DNA from: Streptomyces sp. CT34
GTDB taxonomy: Bacteria > Actinomycetota > Actinomycetes > Streptomycetales > Streptomycetaceae
Direction: 5' to 3'
Assembly: GCF_000805335.1 (NCBI RefSeq)
Contig: NZ_KN708638.1
Span: forward strand, 5,567,948 to 5,610,828
Length of the DNA: 42,881 nucleotides
Positions 34,010-40,448 of the stretch are shown here, in pieces; the first letter of the stretch is position 1; every line of letters starts with the position of its first letter. The position numbers and the translations under genes are program-made. The notes under the pieces were generated by a model that ran no database searches, was not told where the DNA came from, and worked only from the letters and a program-made list of their open reading frames with translations.

Positions 34010-34152
34010 TGCGCATCAATCCCCTCATCTGTGAATGCGCAGCTCTGCCGAAACGGGCTGCCCGACGAAGCTGCGTCCGGCGGATGGCGATGCTGACAGG
34101 GGGAAAAGTCGCAGACCAAAAAGGGGTGAGTGGGATAACTGTCGCTTGCACA

Positions 34153-34225
34153 GGAGAAGATCCCTGTCTGTCCGGGATCACTTCTCCTCTGTACTGCACT
34201 GGCATCACGGTTCCGCTGTGATGCC
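34153..34225. other. two successive hairpins in a gene-poor stretch
   Basis: Hairpin one pairs GGAGAAG-ATCCC (34153-34164) with GGGAT-CA-CTTCTCC (34173-34187). Hairpin two is a perfect 8-bp stem GGCATCAC/GTGATGCC (34201-34225). They are upstream of the small membrane protein gene on its strand. Apart from them the stretch 34010-34671 has only low-quality open frames. Confidence 0.5.
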
Positions 34226-34671
34226 CCAGCAACCGCAGGGGAATCCCCAGCAGCGCCAAGAACCCCCGGATGCCCTACATTCCCGTGCCCCGGTCAGCCG
34301 CTGAGCCCGGGAAAGCCCGCGTGCGGCAGCAAGCACCGGCGCTCGCACCGGCCGCAGTGTCTCGCCGATCACTGCCCGCCCTCACGGCCGCCGACACGCA
34401 CCCCTCGACTCGTGGCCCTCAGCCCGAACAGACCGGTGGGGCTCCGTGGCGTCTCGGCCGCGTGCCGTCGGTCGTCAGTTGCTGGTTGCACCTGCCGCGT
34501 CGCGTTCCGTTTCACCGATGAACGACCGCATCCCGTGACCCGTCCTGTTCACGCTCTTCGCATCGCGGCCCTGCCCGTCGACCCTCACGGTATGGGGGTT
34601 TCCGGAGAGGCCCGCGTCGGCTGGAGGGCGGGCAGCCGCGCTGCCTGTACTGCGGCCTGGCGGCGGACCGC

Positions 34672-34983
34672 GTGGCGACGTTGGAACAGGACTGGGTGCT
34701 GTTGGAGCCGGACATGATGCCGTTGGCTCACACGGTGCCGGCGGAGCATCGGTGGATAGTGCTGTCCGATGGGCGGGCGACCGTCTACGGCGTGTGCCCG
34801 CCGGATCCGTCCCAGCGGTGCCGTATCGAGCACCGGCTCGCCTGCTCCGCCCAACCGCTGCCGGATCTCTGGCCGTGGTTGACGACCCTGCGAGGCGAGA
34901 ACGGCCGGCGAGCGGAGCGCCGGGCGGCGGCCCCGCAGCCTCCGGAGGAATGGCCGGACGCCGGATACCCGGACGCCGGATAA
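34672..34983 (+). CDS. Actinobacterial DUF6083-like protein, 5' end unresolved
   Basis: The visible 103 residues carry VLLEPDMMPLAHTVP, HRWIVLSDGRATVYG, RCRIEHRLACSAQPLPDLWPWL and an Arg-rich end. I recall this pattern from a small Streptomyces family of unknown function (probably DUF6083). Family-like sequence extends upstream of the GTG at 34672, including a CLYCG zinc-knuckle-like pair at about 34642-34656. That frame is open only back to a TGA at 34519 and has no credible start. The gene may be 5'-truncated or use an unusual start. Confidence 0.5.
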   Translation: MATLEQDWVLLEPDMMPLAHTVPAEHRWIVLSDGRATVYGVCPPDPSQRCRIEHRLACSAQPLPDLWPWLTTLRGENGRRAERRAAAPQPPEEWPDAGYPDAG

Positions 34984-35121
34984 GGGGCAACGTGGTGGCG
35001 ATGATCGACCGCCACCATTCCGGGGCTCGACCCGGGCAGATCCCGCAAGATCCCGTCAACGGATCGCCCGCAGGCCCTGTCCTGGGACCGCTCGGCACGG
35101 CATCCGCCCGCACATACGCAA

Positions 35122-35158
35122 AGACCCCGCTGACCGCTGTCCGCTGGTCGCGAGGTCT
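35122..35158 (-). terminator. terminator of the former tRNA-Arg gene
   Basis: An imperfect long stem (AGACCCCGCTGACC at 35122-35135 with GGTCGCGAGGTCT at 35146-35158) is followed on the minus strand by TTTGCG. It lies 20 nt beyond the tRNA 3' end. An additional perfect 8-bp hairpin GGCACTTC/GAAGTGCC (35162-35181) overlaps the tRNA acceptor end. The rest of the stretch 34984-35121 holds no gene. Confidence 0.55.
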
Positions 35159-35177
35159 TCTGGCACTTCACTCGAAG

Positions 35178-35218
35178 TGCCCCCGGCAGGATTCGAACCT
35201 GCGCACACGGCTCCGGAG
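35178..35218 (-). tRNA. 3'-half fragment of tRNA-Arg (anticodon CCG), attachment site
   Basis: Read on the minus strand, the fragment starts in the anticodon loop (CTCCGGA), continues through the 3' anticodon stem GCCGT, the variable loop and the T arm (GCAGGTTCGAATCCTGC), and ends in the acceptor strand CGGGGGC-A. CCA is not encoded. The expected 5' half (acceptor, D arm, 5' anticodon stem) is absent and is replaced by unrelated DNA. A break inside the anticodon loop is what tRNA-targeting tyrosine integrases of actinomycete elements produce, leaving a 3' fragment at one end and a rebuilt tRNA at the other. Confidence 0.85.
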
Positions 35219-35239
35219 TGATTGTCTGATTGCACCCCT
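35211..35239 (+). repeat. att-adjacent 29-bp sequence, copy 1
   Basis: CTCCGGAG, then TGATTGTCTGATT with two TGATT units, then GCACCCCT. It is identical to the copy at 36509 in 28 of 29 positions. The CTCCGGAG part is also the tRNA-Arg anticodon loop. The next 70 nt include a GCGACACA arm (35283-35290) that can pair with either TGTGTCG at 35294 or TGTGTCGC at 35305. Confidence 0.85.
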
Positions 35240-35315
35240 CTATACCCTGTGACCTGCGGCGGAGGCGGACCAGAGTCACGCGGCGACACAGTGTGTGTCG
35301 GAGGTGTGTCGCGAG

Positions 35316-35422
35316 GCGTCGTTGGAGAGAGATCGGAAGGCGCCTTCGGCACCTGCGAGCATCAGGGTCGGCTTCGCCGACGGGCTGCAACACCCCGGGT
35401 GTTGCAGCTGTCTGTGCATCGG
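35316..35422 (+). repeat. 107-nt multi-hairpin repeat, copy 1
   Basis: About 85% identical to the 107-nt copy at 37333. It begins GCGTCGTTGGAGAGAGA, includes the hairpin GTCGGC-TTC-GCCGAC, and ends with a strong stem CTGCAACAC/GTGTTGCAG (35385-35393 with 35399-35407). The loop of the last stem (CCCGG) differs from copy 2 while both arms are unchanged. It lies 192 nt upstream of the secreted-protein gene. Confidence 0.85.
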
Positions 35423-35614
35423 CAGCACATGGCTCTGGCAGGAGAACAGCGTCCCGCACGTAGTGCTCGCTTCTCTCCCGGAGGATGAACCGGCTGGCGA
35501 TCGTCCACATGCGCAGATCTGGAAACCAGAAAAGCGGTGCTCTTGTGGGTGGCTCGGCCGCCTACCTAGTTTCGGTGAGGCTTCAACTACTTCCGAGAGA
35601 ACACGGGGGAGCCC

Positions 35615-36112
35615 ATGTCATTGACGCACGCTGCCACACCGGCGATCTCCGCCGGAGTTAAGCCGCACGCACCCACCCGAAGGTCGCGGTGGATCAGGAG
35701 CGGAGCCGTGACTGCCGTTCTCGCGTGTGTGGGCGTCGCGGGCCTGGCGCCCACGGCCCACGCCGCACCTCCGCCCTCCATCCCTGTCGTGGTATCCGGT
35801 CCCGGCTACGTCGACTTCTACTGGACCCGTAGCGAAACCAGGACCGTCCTGGCGCCAGCAGTTCAGGGCGGCCCGGCCGCAGTGGCTGCCGCGGCCGGGG
35901 CAGTCTGCGCCGTTCCCGGCTCGGTTGTAGGTGGGGTCGGAGCTGCTGCGGGCGCCGTTTGCGGCGCTGCGGGTGCGATCTACGGCGCTGTTGAGATCGG
36001 GCAAATCAACACGGCGGCCGCTAACAACGAGTGCGTCGAGGAGCACTCCCGCTACTTGCCCTTCGCGGCGACCTGGTTCACTGCCGACAACGGTCCCAAC
36101 TGCAATCCGTAG
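35615..36112 (+). CDS. Small secreted Ala/Gly-rich protein with glycine-zipper segment
   Basis: A precursor of 165 residues. A basic region (TRRSRWIRSG) and hydrophobic run end at a clear signal-peptidase site, PTAHA-APPPS, near residue 50. The mature 115 residues contain a hydrophobic Gly/Ala stretch (about 84-127) with repeated small-xxx-small spacing (GSVVGGVGAAAGAVCGAAGA) and four cysteines (C98, C116, C140, C163). I recognise no family. The zipper-like segment could insert into or pack against membranes, and the cysteines may pair outside the cell. The ATG at 35615 has GGGGAG 5 nt upstream. Confidence 0.7.
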   Translation: MSLTHAATPAISAGVKPHAPTRRSRWIRSGAVTAVLACVGVAGLAPTAHAAPPPSIPVVVSGPGYVDFYWTRSETRTVLAPAVQGGPAAVAAAAGAVCAVPGSVVGGVGAAAGAVCGAAGAIYGAVEIGQINTAAANNECVEEHSRYLPFAATWFTADNGPNCNP

Positions 36113-36272
36113 CGGCGACGGACTCCGACCCGGGGCGGCTGATCCACCGCAGGACTTGCGCGGCATGCTTGCACACGCACCCCGCGTCGCAGAATAGGCT
36201 CCGGTCGCCAAGGCCCAGCGACGCATCGCAGTTCGCGCACTTCTGTGCCCAGAGCTCCGAATCAGGGGCCAC
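36078..36272 (-). pseudogene. zinc-knuckle fragment, possibly from an HNH-type protein
   Basis: The reading frame gives KCANCDASLG, then SLFCDAGCVCKHAAQVLRW: a CxxC pair followed by FCxxxC, the pattern at the N-terminus of some actinobacterial HNH/zinc-finger proteins. It stops after 64 residues. Its GTG lies inside the hairpin at 36261-36299, and an in-frame stop lies directly upstream. It overlaps the 3' end of the secreted-protein gene on the other strand. It is probably a remnant. Confidence 0.3.
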
Positions 36273-36299
36273 CTACTGCCTTGGTAGGTGGCCCCTGAT
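36261..36299. terminator. 16-bp perfect hairpin terminator
   Basis: ATCAGGGGCCACCTAC (36261-36276) pairs perfectly with 36284-36299 over a 7-nt loop. It lies 149 nt after the secreted-protein stop codon and 15 nt from the tRNA-Pro relic. It may be the terminator once serving that tRNA on the minus strand. Confidence 0.8.
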
Positions 36300-36314
36300 C
36301 AGGTGTTTCACTAG

Positions 36315-36358
36315 TCGGGGTGGCGGGATTTGACCCCATGGCCTCTTCGCCCCGAAGC
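36315..36358 (-). pseudogene. degenerate 3' half of a tRNA-Pro gene
   Basis: On the minus strand the sequence runs GCTTCGGGGCGAAG, AGGCCATGG, GGTCAAATCCCGCC, ACCCCGA. This matches the tRNA-Pro anticodon stem, variable loop, T arm and acceptor strand as I remember them from Streptomyces. The anticodon loop is shortened to three bases, and the T-loop starts GTC instead of TTC, so it cannot work as a tRNA. No 5' half precedes it. It probably marks an older attachment site. Confidence 0.65.
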
Positions 36359-36508
36359 AATTCGACCGTCCGTGCGGCCAGAGCTGTCGGAGCCATTGAC
36401 CTGCGGCGAAGGTGTCTGGGTGTCCGTGGTTGTCCGCTGCAGTTCGCAGCGGTTGTAGCGCAGTTAGACACTCAGTCGAGGCCGTGCTGCCGTCGGCTCG
36501 TAGCCTCA

Positions 36509-36537
36509 CTCCGGAGTGATTGTCTGATTACACCCCT
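36509..36537 (+). repeat. att-adjacent 29-bp sequence, copy 2
   Basis: The same 29 bp as at 35211 with one change (A for G at position 22). Here the left side is not tRNA sequence but extends the palindrome to CACTCCGGAGTG (36507-36518). The surrounding stretch 36359-36714 holds no gene I can support. Confidence 0.85.
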
Positions 36538-36714
36538 TTCGGGCGGGGACGCGGAGGGCGTACGTTCCGAATGATCCTGTGATGGTCACCAAGTAGGCCC
36601 GAGTTGGCGCGCGGGTCGGAAAGGGGCCCGGTTCGAGAAAGACGTCCCGGTCGAGTGAGGGCAGGCCACTGCCGCCTGATGGGGCCCACGATCCTGCCGT
36701 GAAGCCCACAGAGG

Positions 36715-37227
36715 TCAGGAAGCCGCCGCCAAGAACTCAAGAGCCGCAGCCACGTTGGACGACACGTCGTTCACGGCGTCCAGCACCAAGCGGTGATCGG
36801 TCCACGGGGCGAACTCCTCCCGCAGCCGTTCCACCGCCTCCCACCTCGGTTCCAGGAAGCCATCGATCCCGCGGGAGCGGCCTTCGAGCCGCTGGCGGTG
36901 CACTACCGGATCCGAACACACCACCTCGATGAACGCCACCGGCACACCATGACGATCCCCCAGCGACCGCCACTGCTCCCGCGCCGCTTCCACGGCGTTG
37001 ACCGCGTCGGCGATCACAGTCTGGCCAAGGGCGAGCACACCGTCGGCCACGGCTTCGGCCACGACATACGCCGCCAGGCCGGTGGGCTGGTTACGCGCCA
37101 CCCCCGCACGCCACATCGCTGCCTCGATCGGGTCGACAGAGACGACCGGAGCAGCCAGCCTCCGCCCCAACGCCTCGGCCACTGAACTCTTCCCCGCACC
37201 GGGCAGCCCTGCCATCACGATCAACAT
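36715..37227 (-). CDS. P-loop kinase-like ATPase
   Basis: A protein of 170 residues with Walker A GLPGAGKSS (7-15) at the N-terminus, VVSVDPIEAAMW after strand 2, and the basic lid-like segment RLEGRSRGIDGF. This is the layout of small adenylate/zeta-type kinases, which phosphorylate small molecules. It is not clearly a zeta toxin, because no antitoxin gene is adjacent. The ATG at 37227 begins directly with the strand LIVMAG. Function unknown. Confidence 0.82.
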   Translation of the reverse strand: MLIVMAGLPGAGKSSVAEALGRRLAAPVVSVDPIEAAMWRAGVARNQPTGLAAYVVAEAVADGVLALGQTVIADAVNAVEAAREQWRSLGDRHGVPVAFIEVVCSDPVVHRQRLEGRSRGIDGFLEPRWEAVERLREEFAPWTDHRLVLDAVNDVSSNVAAALEFLAAAS

Positions 37228-37332
37228 GACGACAGCCTCGCACCCCCAACCGCTGTCAAGGCCAGAACCGGGCAGGCATCTTCGGCCCGGTCATCGAGTC
37301 ACCCTCTCATCCACAGGATTTGACAATTGCTC

Positions 37333-37439
37333 GCGTCGTTGGAGAGAGAACGGAAGTCGCCTTCGGCGCCTACGACTTCTAGGGTCGACTTCGCCGACGG
37401 GCTGCAACACGTGAGCGTGTTGCAGCCGTCTGTAATCGG
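37333..37439 (+). repeat. 107-nt multi-hairpin repeat, copy 2
   Basis: The second copy of the sequence at 35316. Its first hairpin is stronger than in copy 1: GAAGTCG pairs with CGACTTC around an inner TTCG-capped stem. The final stem GGCTGCAACAC/GTGTTGCAGCC has the loop GTGAGC in place of CCCGG. It lies 176 nt upstream of the GntR start codon. Confidence 0.85.
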
Positions 37440-37443
37440 ACAC

Positions 37444-37481
37444 CCCGGACACCTGTCACTTTGGGGTGTCCGGGTCGTTTT
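37444..37481 (+). terminator. intrinsic-terminator-like hairpin with a competing fold, GntR leader
   Basis: CCCGGACACC (37444-37453) pairs with GGTGTCCGGG (37465-37474), followed by TCGTTTT, the shape of an intrinsic terminator. A competing stem GGACACCCC (37438-37446) with GGGGTGTCC (37463-37471) uses the same 3' arm. The two folds exclude each other, so this may be an attenuator between the 107-nt repeat and the GntR gene. Confidence 0.55.
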
Positions 37482-37501
37482 CGCTGGTGAGAGGCTTAAC
37501 C

Positions 37502-37524
37502 GGACAGTCGGACACGTGGGACAC
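37502..37524 (+). promoter_or_regulatory. GGACA direct repeats upstream of the GntR gene
   Basis: GGACA begins at 37502, 37510 and 37519, with further GGACAC at 37438 and 37447 and a reverse copy GTGTCC at 37466. Such clustering about 95 nt before the regulator's start is typical of an autoregulatory operator. No -10/-35 pair was recognised. Confidence 0.45.
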
Positions 37525-37615
37525 TCCCTACGACGCCCTGGGGCAACCGCGGCCCACCGTGGGAAGCTGGGAGAAGCGAGCCGCTGCCAAGCGAGATCAT
37601 CGAAGGGGAGGCTAG

Positions 37616-38062
37616 GTGCCGCAGGCCAGTCCACGAGGCACGTACTTGCAGATCTCAGAATCTCTGCGCCAGAAGATCGAGAAAGGCAAGATCAACGAGG
37701 CTCTGCCGTCCGAGGCGGAGTTGGTGAGCACCTACGGTGTAGGCCGCAGCACGATCGGCCGGGCGCTCAAGGAGCTCAAGGCGGAAGGCATCATCGAGTC
37801 GGTTCAAGGGGCTGGATGGTACGTCGTGGGGACGGGTGACCGGCGCCCGCTCGTGGAGAGGGTGACTGATCTACTTCGAGCCGACGGCGTCAAGGTCGGC
37901 GATCCCTTCCCCTCCGAGAACGAGCTTTGCGAGCGCTTCGGCGTGTCCCGCACTGCCGTGCGTTCCGCGATCGCGCAGTTGGAAGGCCGTGGGCTCATCG
38001 GCGTGGGAGCGAGCCGGAGGCGCGAGGTTCGGGCACTGCCGATTGGACAAGGGGACTCATAG
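37616..38062 (+). CDS. GntR-family regulator with two winged-helix domains
   Basis: A protein of 148 residues made of two DNA-binding winged helices and no ligand domain. The first is LPSEAELVSTYGVGRSTIGR (about 30-49), the second FPSENELCERFGVSRTAVRS (about 98-117). GntR regulators of the KorSA type control transfer and replication genes in integrative elements such as pSAM2, and this gene has the matching position and size class. The duplication suggests binding to tandem sites. The GTG at 37616 has GGGGAGG 5 nt upstream. The HD gene follows with a 2-nt gap. Confidence 0.88.
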   Translation: MPQASPRGTYLQISESLRQKIEKGKINEALPSEAELVSTYGVGRSTIGRALKELKAEGIIESVQGAGWYVVGTGDRRPLVERVTDLLRADGVKVGDPFPSENELCERFGVSRTAVRSAIAQLEGRGLIGVGASRRREVRALPIGQGDS

Positions 38063-38064
38063 CC

Positions 38065-38643
38065 GTGGCCACGATGGACATTACGAAGCGCGCATACGGT
38101 CTTGCCGAGGCAATGCTGTCCGAGCCATTGCCTCGGCGCTGGTCCCATTCTCTGGGAGTCGCTGAGCGCGCGCGGTCCCTCCGCTCGATCCTCGGGGAGG
38201 ATGCGGACTTGATGGAGGCCGCAGCGGTGCTGCACGACATCGGCTACTCACCACGCATTGCGATGACGGGTTTCCACCCGCTTGATGGTGCCCGTTTCCT
38301 GAGGGATCAGGAGGCCGTGGATGAACGAGTCGTGCGGCTCGTGGCGCACCACTCATGCGCCCTGTTGGAGGCGGAGGAGCGTGGGCTCCGTGACCAGTTG
38401 GAGAGCGAGTTCGAGCTAGAGCGCCCGGCGCTCGTAGACGCGCTGATCTTCTGCGACGTGACGACAACGCCGGACGGCGAGCCCACTACTTCGCAGGCGC
38501 GGGTCGCTGAAATCGTGGCGCGGTACGGGCGTGACACGCTCGTGGGTCGTTTCATTCAGCGCGCTGCACCCGAAATGCATGCGGCTGTGCGACGCGTTGA
38601 AGACCGGCTTAACGCAGCTCGGGAATCCAGTCAGCCGATGTAG
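38065..38643 (+). CDS. HD-domain phosphohydrolase
   Basis: A protein of 192 residues. The HD signature is complete: RWSHSLGVAERA (first His), AAVLHDIGYSP (His-Asp), HPLDGARFL and VRLVAHHS (later His residues), as in metal-dependent HD phosphohydrolases acting on nucleotides. The GTG at 38065 starts two bases after the GntR stop with GGGGA upstream, and an ATG at 38074 is possible. It is co-transcribed with GntR. Its 3' end overlaps the convergent Nudix gene by 13 nt. The substrate is unknown. Confidence 0.88.
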   Translation: MATMDITKRAYGLAEAMLSEPLPRRWSHSLGVAERARSLRSILGEDADLMEAAAVLHDIGYSPRIAMTGFHPLDGARFLRDQEAVDERVVRLVAHHSCALLEAEERGLRDQLESEFELERPALVDALIFCDVTTTPDGEPTTSQARVAEIVARYGRDTLVGRFIQRAAPEMHAAVRRVEDRLNAARESSQPM

Positions 38644-39104
38644 GGCTTGATCCGCGACTCGTCTAGGCCGTGCTCGATCCGGAGTCGCATGGACGGATGG
38701 ATGTTGAGCTCGTCGAGGTCGGCCGGCGGGACCCAGCGGACCTCTTTGGATTCGGAGCTGGTGCGCAGACTGCCACTGAGCGGTCGGGCGTGGAAGCAGA
38801 TGGAGAACTGCTGCCGGACCTCGCCATCGTCGTACGCGATGACGTGGTCCGGATCTGTGTAGAGACCCACGATCTCCTCGACTACGACGGTTACCCCAGT
38901 CTCTTCTTCCACCTCACGCACGACGGTTTGGGCGATGCTCTCGCCGATGTCGTGCCCGCCGCCGGGTAGGGCCCACAGGTTGTTGTCGGTCCTGTGGATG
39001 AGGAGAACGCGTCCGTCTTCGTCGCGGACGACGGCTGTCACGGCTAGCACTACCGAGTTGGCCTTGGGCGCGTTGGGGTCGTGGAAGTAGTCGATGCGGC
39101 TCAT
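38631..39104 (-). CDS. Nudix hydrolase
   Basis: A protein of 157 residues with the complete Nudix box (Gx5Ex7REUxEExGU): GGGHDIGESI, then REVEEETG. Preceding strands include VLAVTAVVRDEDGRVLLIHR. Nudix enzymes cleave nucleoside-diphosphate-linked compounds. In pSAM2 the immunity factor Pif is a Nudix protein, so a role in excluding incoming related elements is a reasonable idea, not shown. The ATG overlaps the HTH gene's stop as ATGA (39101-39104). Confidence 0.93.
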   Translation of the reverse strand: MSRIDYFHDPNAPKANSVVLAVTAVVRDEDGRVLLIHRTDNNLWALPGGGHDIGESIAQTVVREVEEETGVTVVVEEIVGLYTDPDHVIAYDDGEVRQQFSICFHARPLSGSLRTSSESKEVRWVPPADLDELNIHPSMRLRIEHGLDESRIKPYIG

Positions 39105-39871
39105 GTTCTAGCGCCTTCGTAGTCGGTGGGCGAGGTGATCTGGCGGGCTGCTTCCCATATGCGCTCCATGCTCTCGGCGTAGGTGTCGAACAGCTCGCCG
39201 CCGGGGACGCGTTGGAGGTGAAGTACGGGCGCCAAGTAGGCGGCCGCGCCGTAGACGTGTGGGTTCGCTAACAGTTCGTTGTCGGCGCGATAGATCGAGT
39301 TGTAGAGCGTGGTGTCGTGGAGCCTGAACTCCACGCCGGGTAGCCCGAAGAGTGGTGCGTAGTTCAGGAGCGCGTTGCGGATCTTCGCCGCGACGGCTGG
39401 GCCTATGCCCTCGTCGTCGCCGCGGACGGCAACGGCCGCGCTATTGGGGTCGCCGAGGAGGAACCGCACCGGTACGCCCTCGGCCGACTTCTCGCGTACG
39501 AGTCGGTGGAAGCGCGGATCCTCGGTAAGCCAGAAGCCCGCGTACACGAGCACGTCAAAGTGCGTCGTGGCCCCGGCGTACAGCTTCGTCCAGGCGTCCG
39601 GCGGCATAAGGTGGCGGTGCGGGTACAGCTTCACCAACTCTGCTTCGGTGGAGGCTGTCACCTCTTCGGCGGTCTGCTCGTCCGGCCACAGGTAGGAGAC
39701 CTCCCGCCGGAGCATCGATGCCACGGCGTATTGAAACCGCTGGTAGGGCTTGCGCTTGGGCTCTGTGATCCAGCGATCGACGGTCTTCGGGGACACCCCG
39801 AGCCGTTCGGCGATCTGATCTAACGTCAGACCGCTCTCCACGATGGCGCCGCGCAGTCGCTCGTTTGCCAC
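39101..39871 (-). CDS. HTH regulator with C-terminal DUF5919-like domain
   Basis: A protein of 256 residues. The N-terminus is a helix-turn-helix (LRGAIVESGLTLDQIAERLGVSPKTVDRW), followed by a conserved C-terminal domain of about 150 residues (FDVLVYAGFWLTEDPRFH, VRFLLGDPNSAAV, RLHDTTLYNSIYRADNELL) that I recall as DUF5919. It has a faint phospholipase-D-like layout but no HKD motif. The GTG at 39871 has GGGGAGG 5 nt upstream. Translation is coupled to the Nudix gene, so the two probably form one functional unit. Confidence 0.88.
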   Translation of the reverse strand: MANERLRGAIVESGLTLDQIAERLGVSPKTVDRWITEPKRKPYQRFQYAVASMLRREVSYLWPDEQTAEEVTASTEAELVKLYPHRHLMPPDAWTKLYAGATTHFDVLVYAGFWLTEDPRFHRLVREKSAEGVPVRFLLGDPNSAAVAVRGDDEGIGPAVAAKIRNALLNYAPLFGLPGVEFRLHDTTLYNSIYRADNELLANPHVYGAAAYLAPVLHLQRVPGGELFDTYAESMERIWEAARQITSPTDYEGART

Positions 39872-40448
39872 ACGTCCTCCCCGATGCGGGACGTCCTGGG
39901 ACGACTTCGACTGTATCGAGTCGGGCGCAAGTCGTACATGCGCGGAGTCCAACGTCCGCGGCTTCGCCGCCAAGCTGGTCATGTCGCTGAGCGAGGCGGC
40001 GGTTCCAACACCGAGGCCCGAGAGGGTTGACGCCGCGGAATCGGTCTGGCACGGTGGCAAACATGTAATACATGCTCCGCATGACGGCGGGGTGTGCAGC
40101 GCCGATGTACGTCCGGCGGGTCCTGCGGCTTTGCGGCCGCGGGAGCCCCTTCCAGGGGTTACCGCGCTCGTCGGAAGCGTTCGTTCCTTGACAACTGAAT
40201 GGGGATCACGCCGCCTCTCCTCGGCCAAGTAGGCGGCCACGCGGGCTCCGGCCTGCGTGAGGTACAGCGCAACCCCACGTCTCGTAGCGCTTCGGCGCTG
40301 CGGCCCCGGACAGCCGTGAGGCGGCAGATCGAATCTGCCCCGGGGCGCTTCCCCGCCGCAGTCCGCGGCCGGGGCTTCTGGGGCGGCCGTCGTCTCGCCA
40401 AAGTCCTGCGGCCCCCCGGCTTCCTGTCCCACCGATTCAGGAGCTCTC
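39872..40448. promoter_or_regulatory. 577-nt divergent regulatory region of the element
   Basis: No credible gene. Visible signals are a GGGACG direct repeat near 39889-39905, a TTGACG at 40027, a perfect palindrome CATGTA-A-TACATG at 40062-40074 that is AT-rich for this genome, a consensus TTGACA at 40188-40193, and a 7-bp hairpin GGCAGAT/ATCTGCC at 40323-40339. It probably contains the promoters of the HTH/Nudix pair and of the four-gene plus-strand cassette. Confidence 0.5.

Noticed and set aside
33366..34259. 297-codon minus-strand frame across the border region
   Set aside because: No motif, it overlaps the clearer small membrane protein gene in another frame, and its composition is not gene-like.
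35239..35250. CAGGGTATAGAG on the minus strand, close to the tRNA-Arg D arm
   Set aside because: 11 of 12 bases match what I expect for the D arm, but spacing to the anticodon loop is 12 nt too long and no acceptor strand precedes it. Chance is likely.
36431..36480. GTAGCGCAGTTAGACAC as a tRNA 5' half
   Set aside because: It resembles a D-arm region only loosely, and no acceptor stem or anticodon arm can be built.
36506..36709. 67-codon minus-strand frame ending GCNQTITPE at the att-like repeat
   Set aside because: It might be the C-terminal end of an integrase next to attP, but nothing upstream resembles an integrase, and the shared ending comes simply from the repeat.
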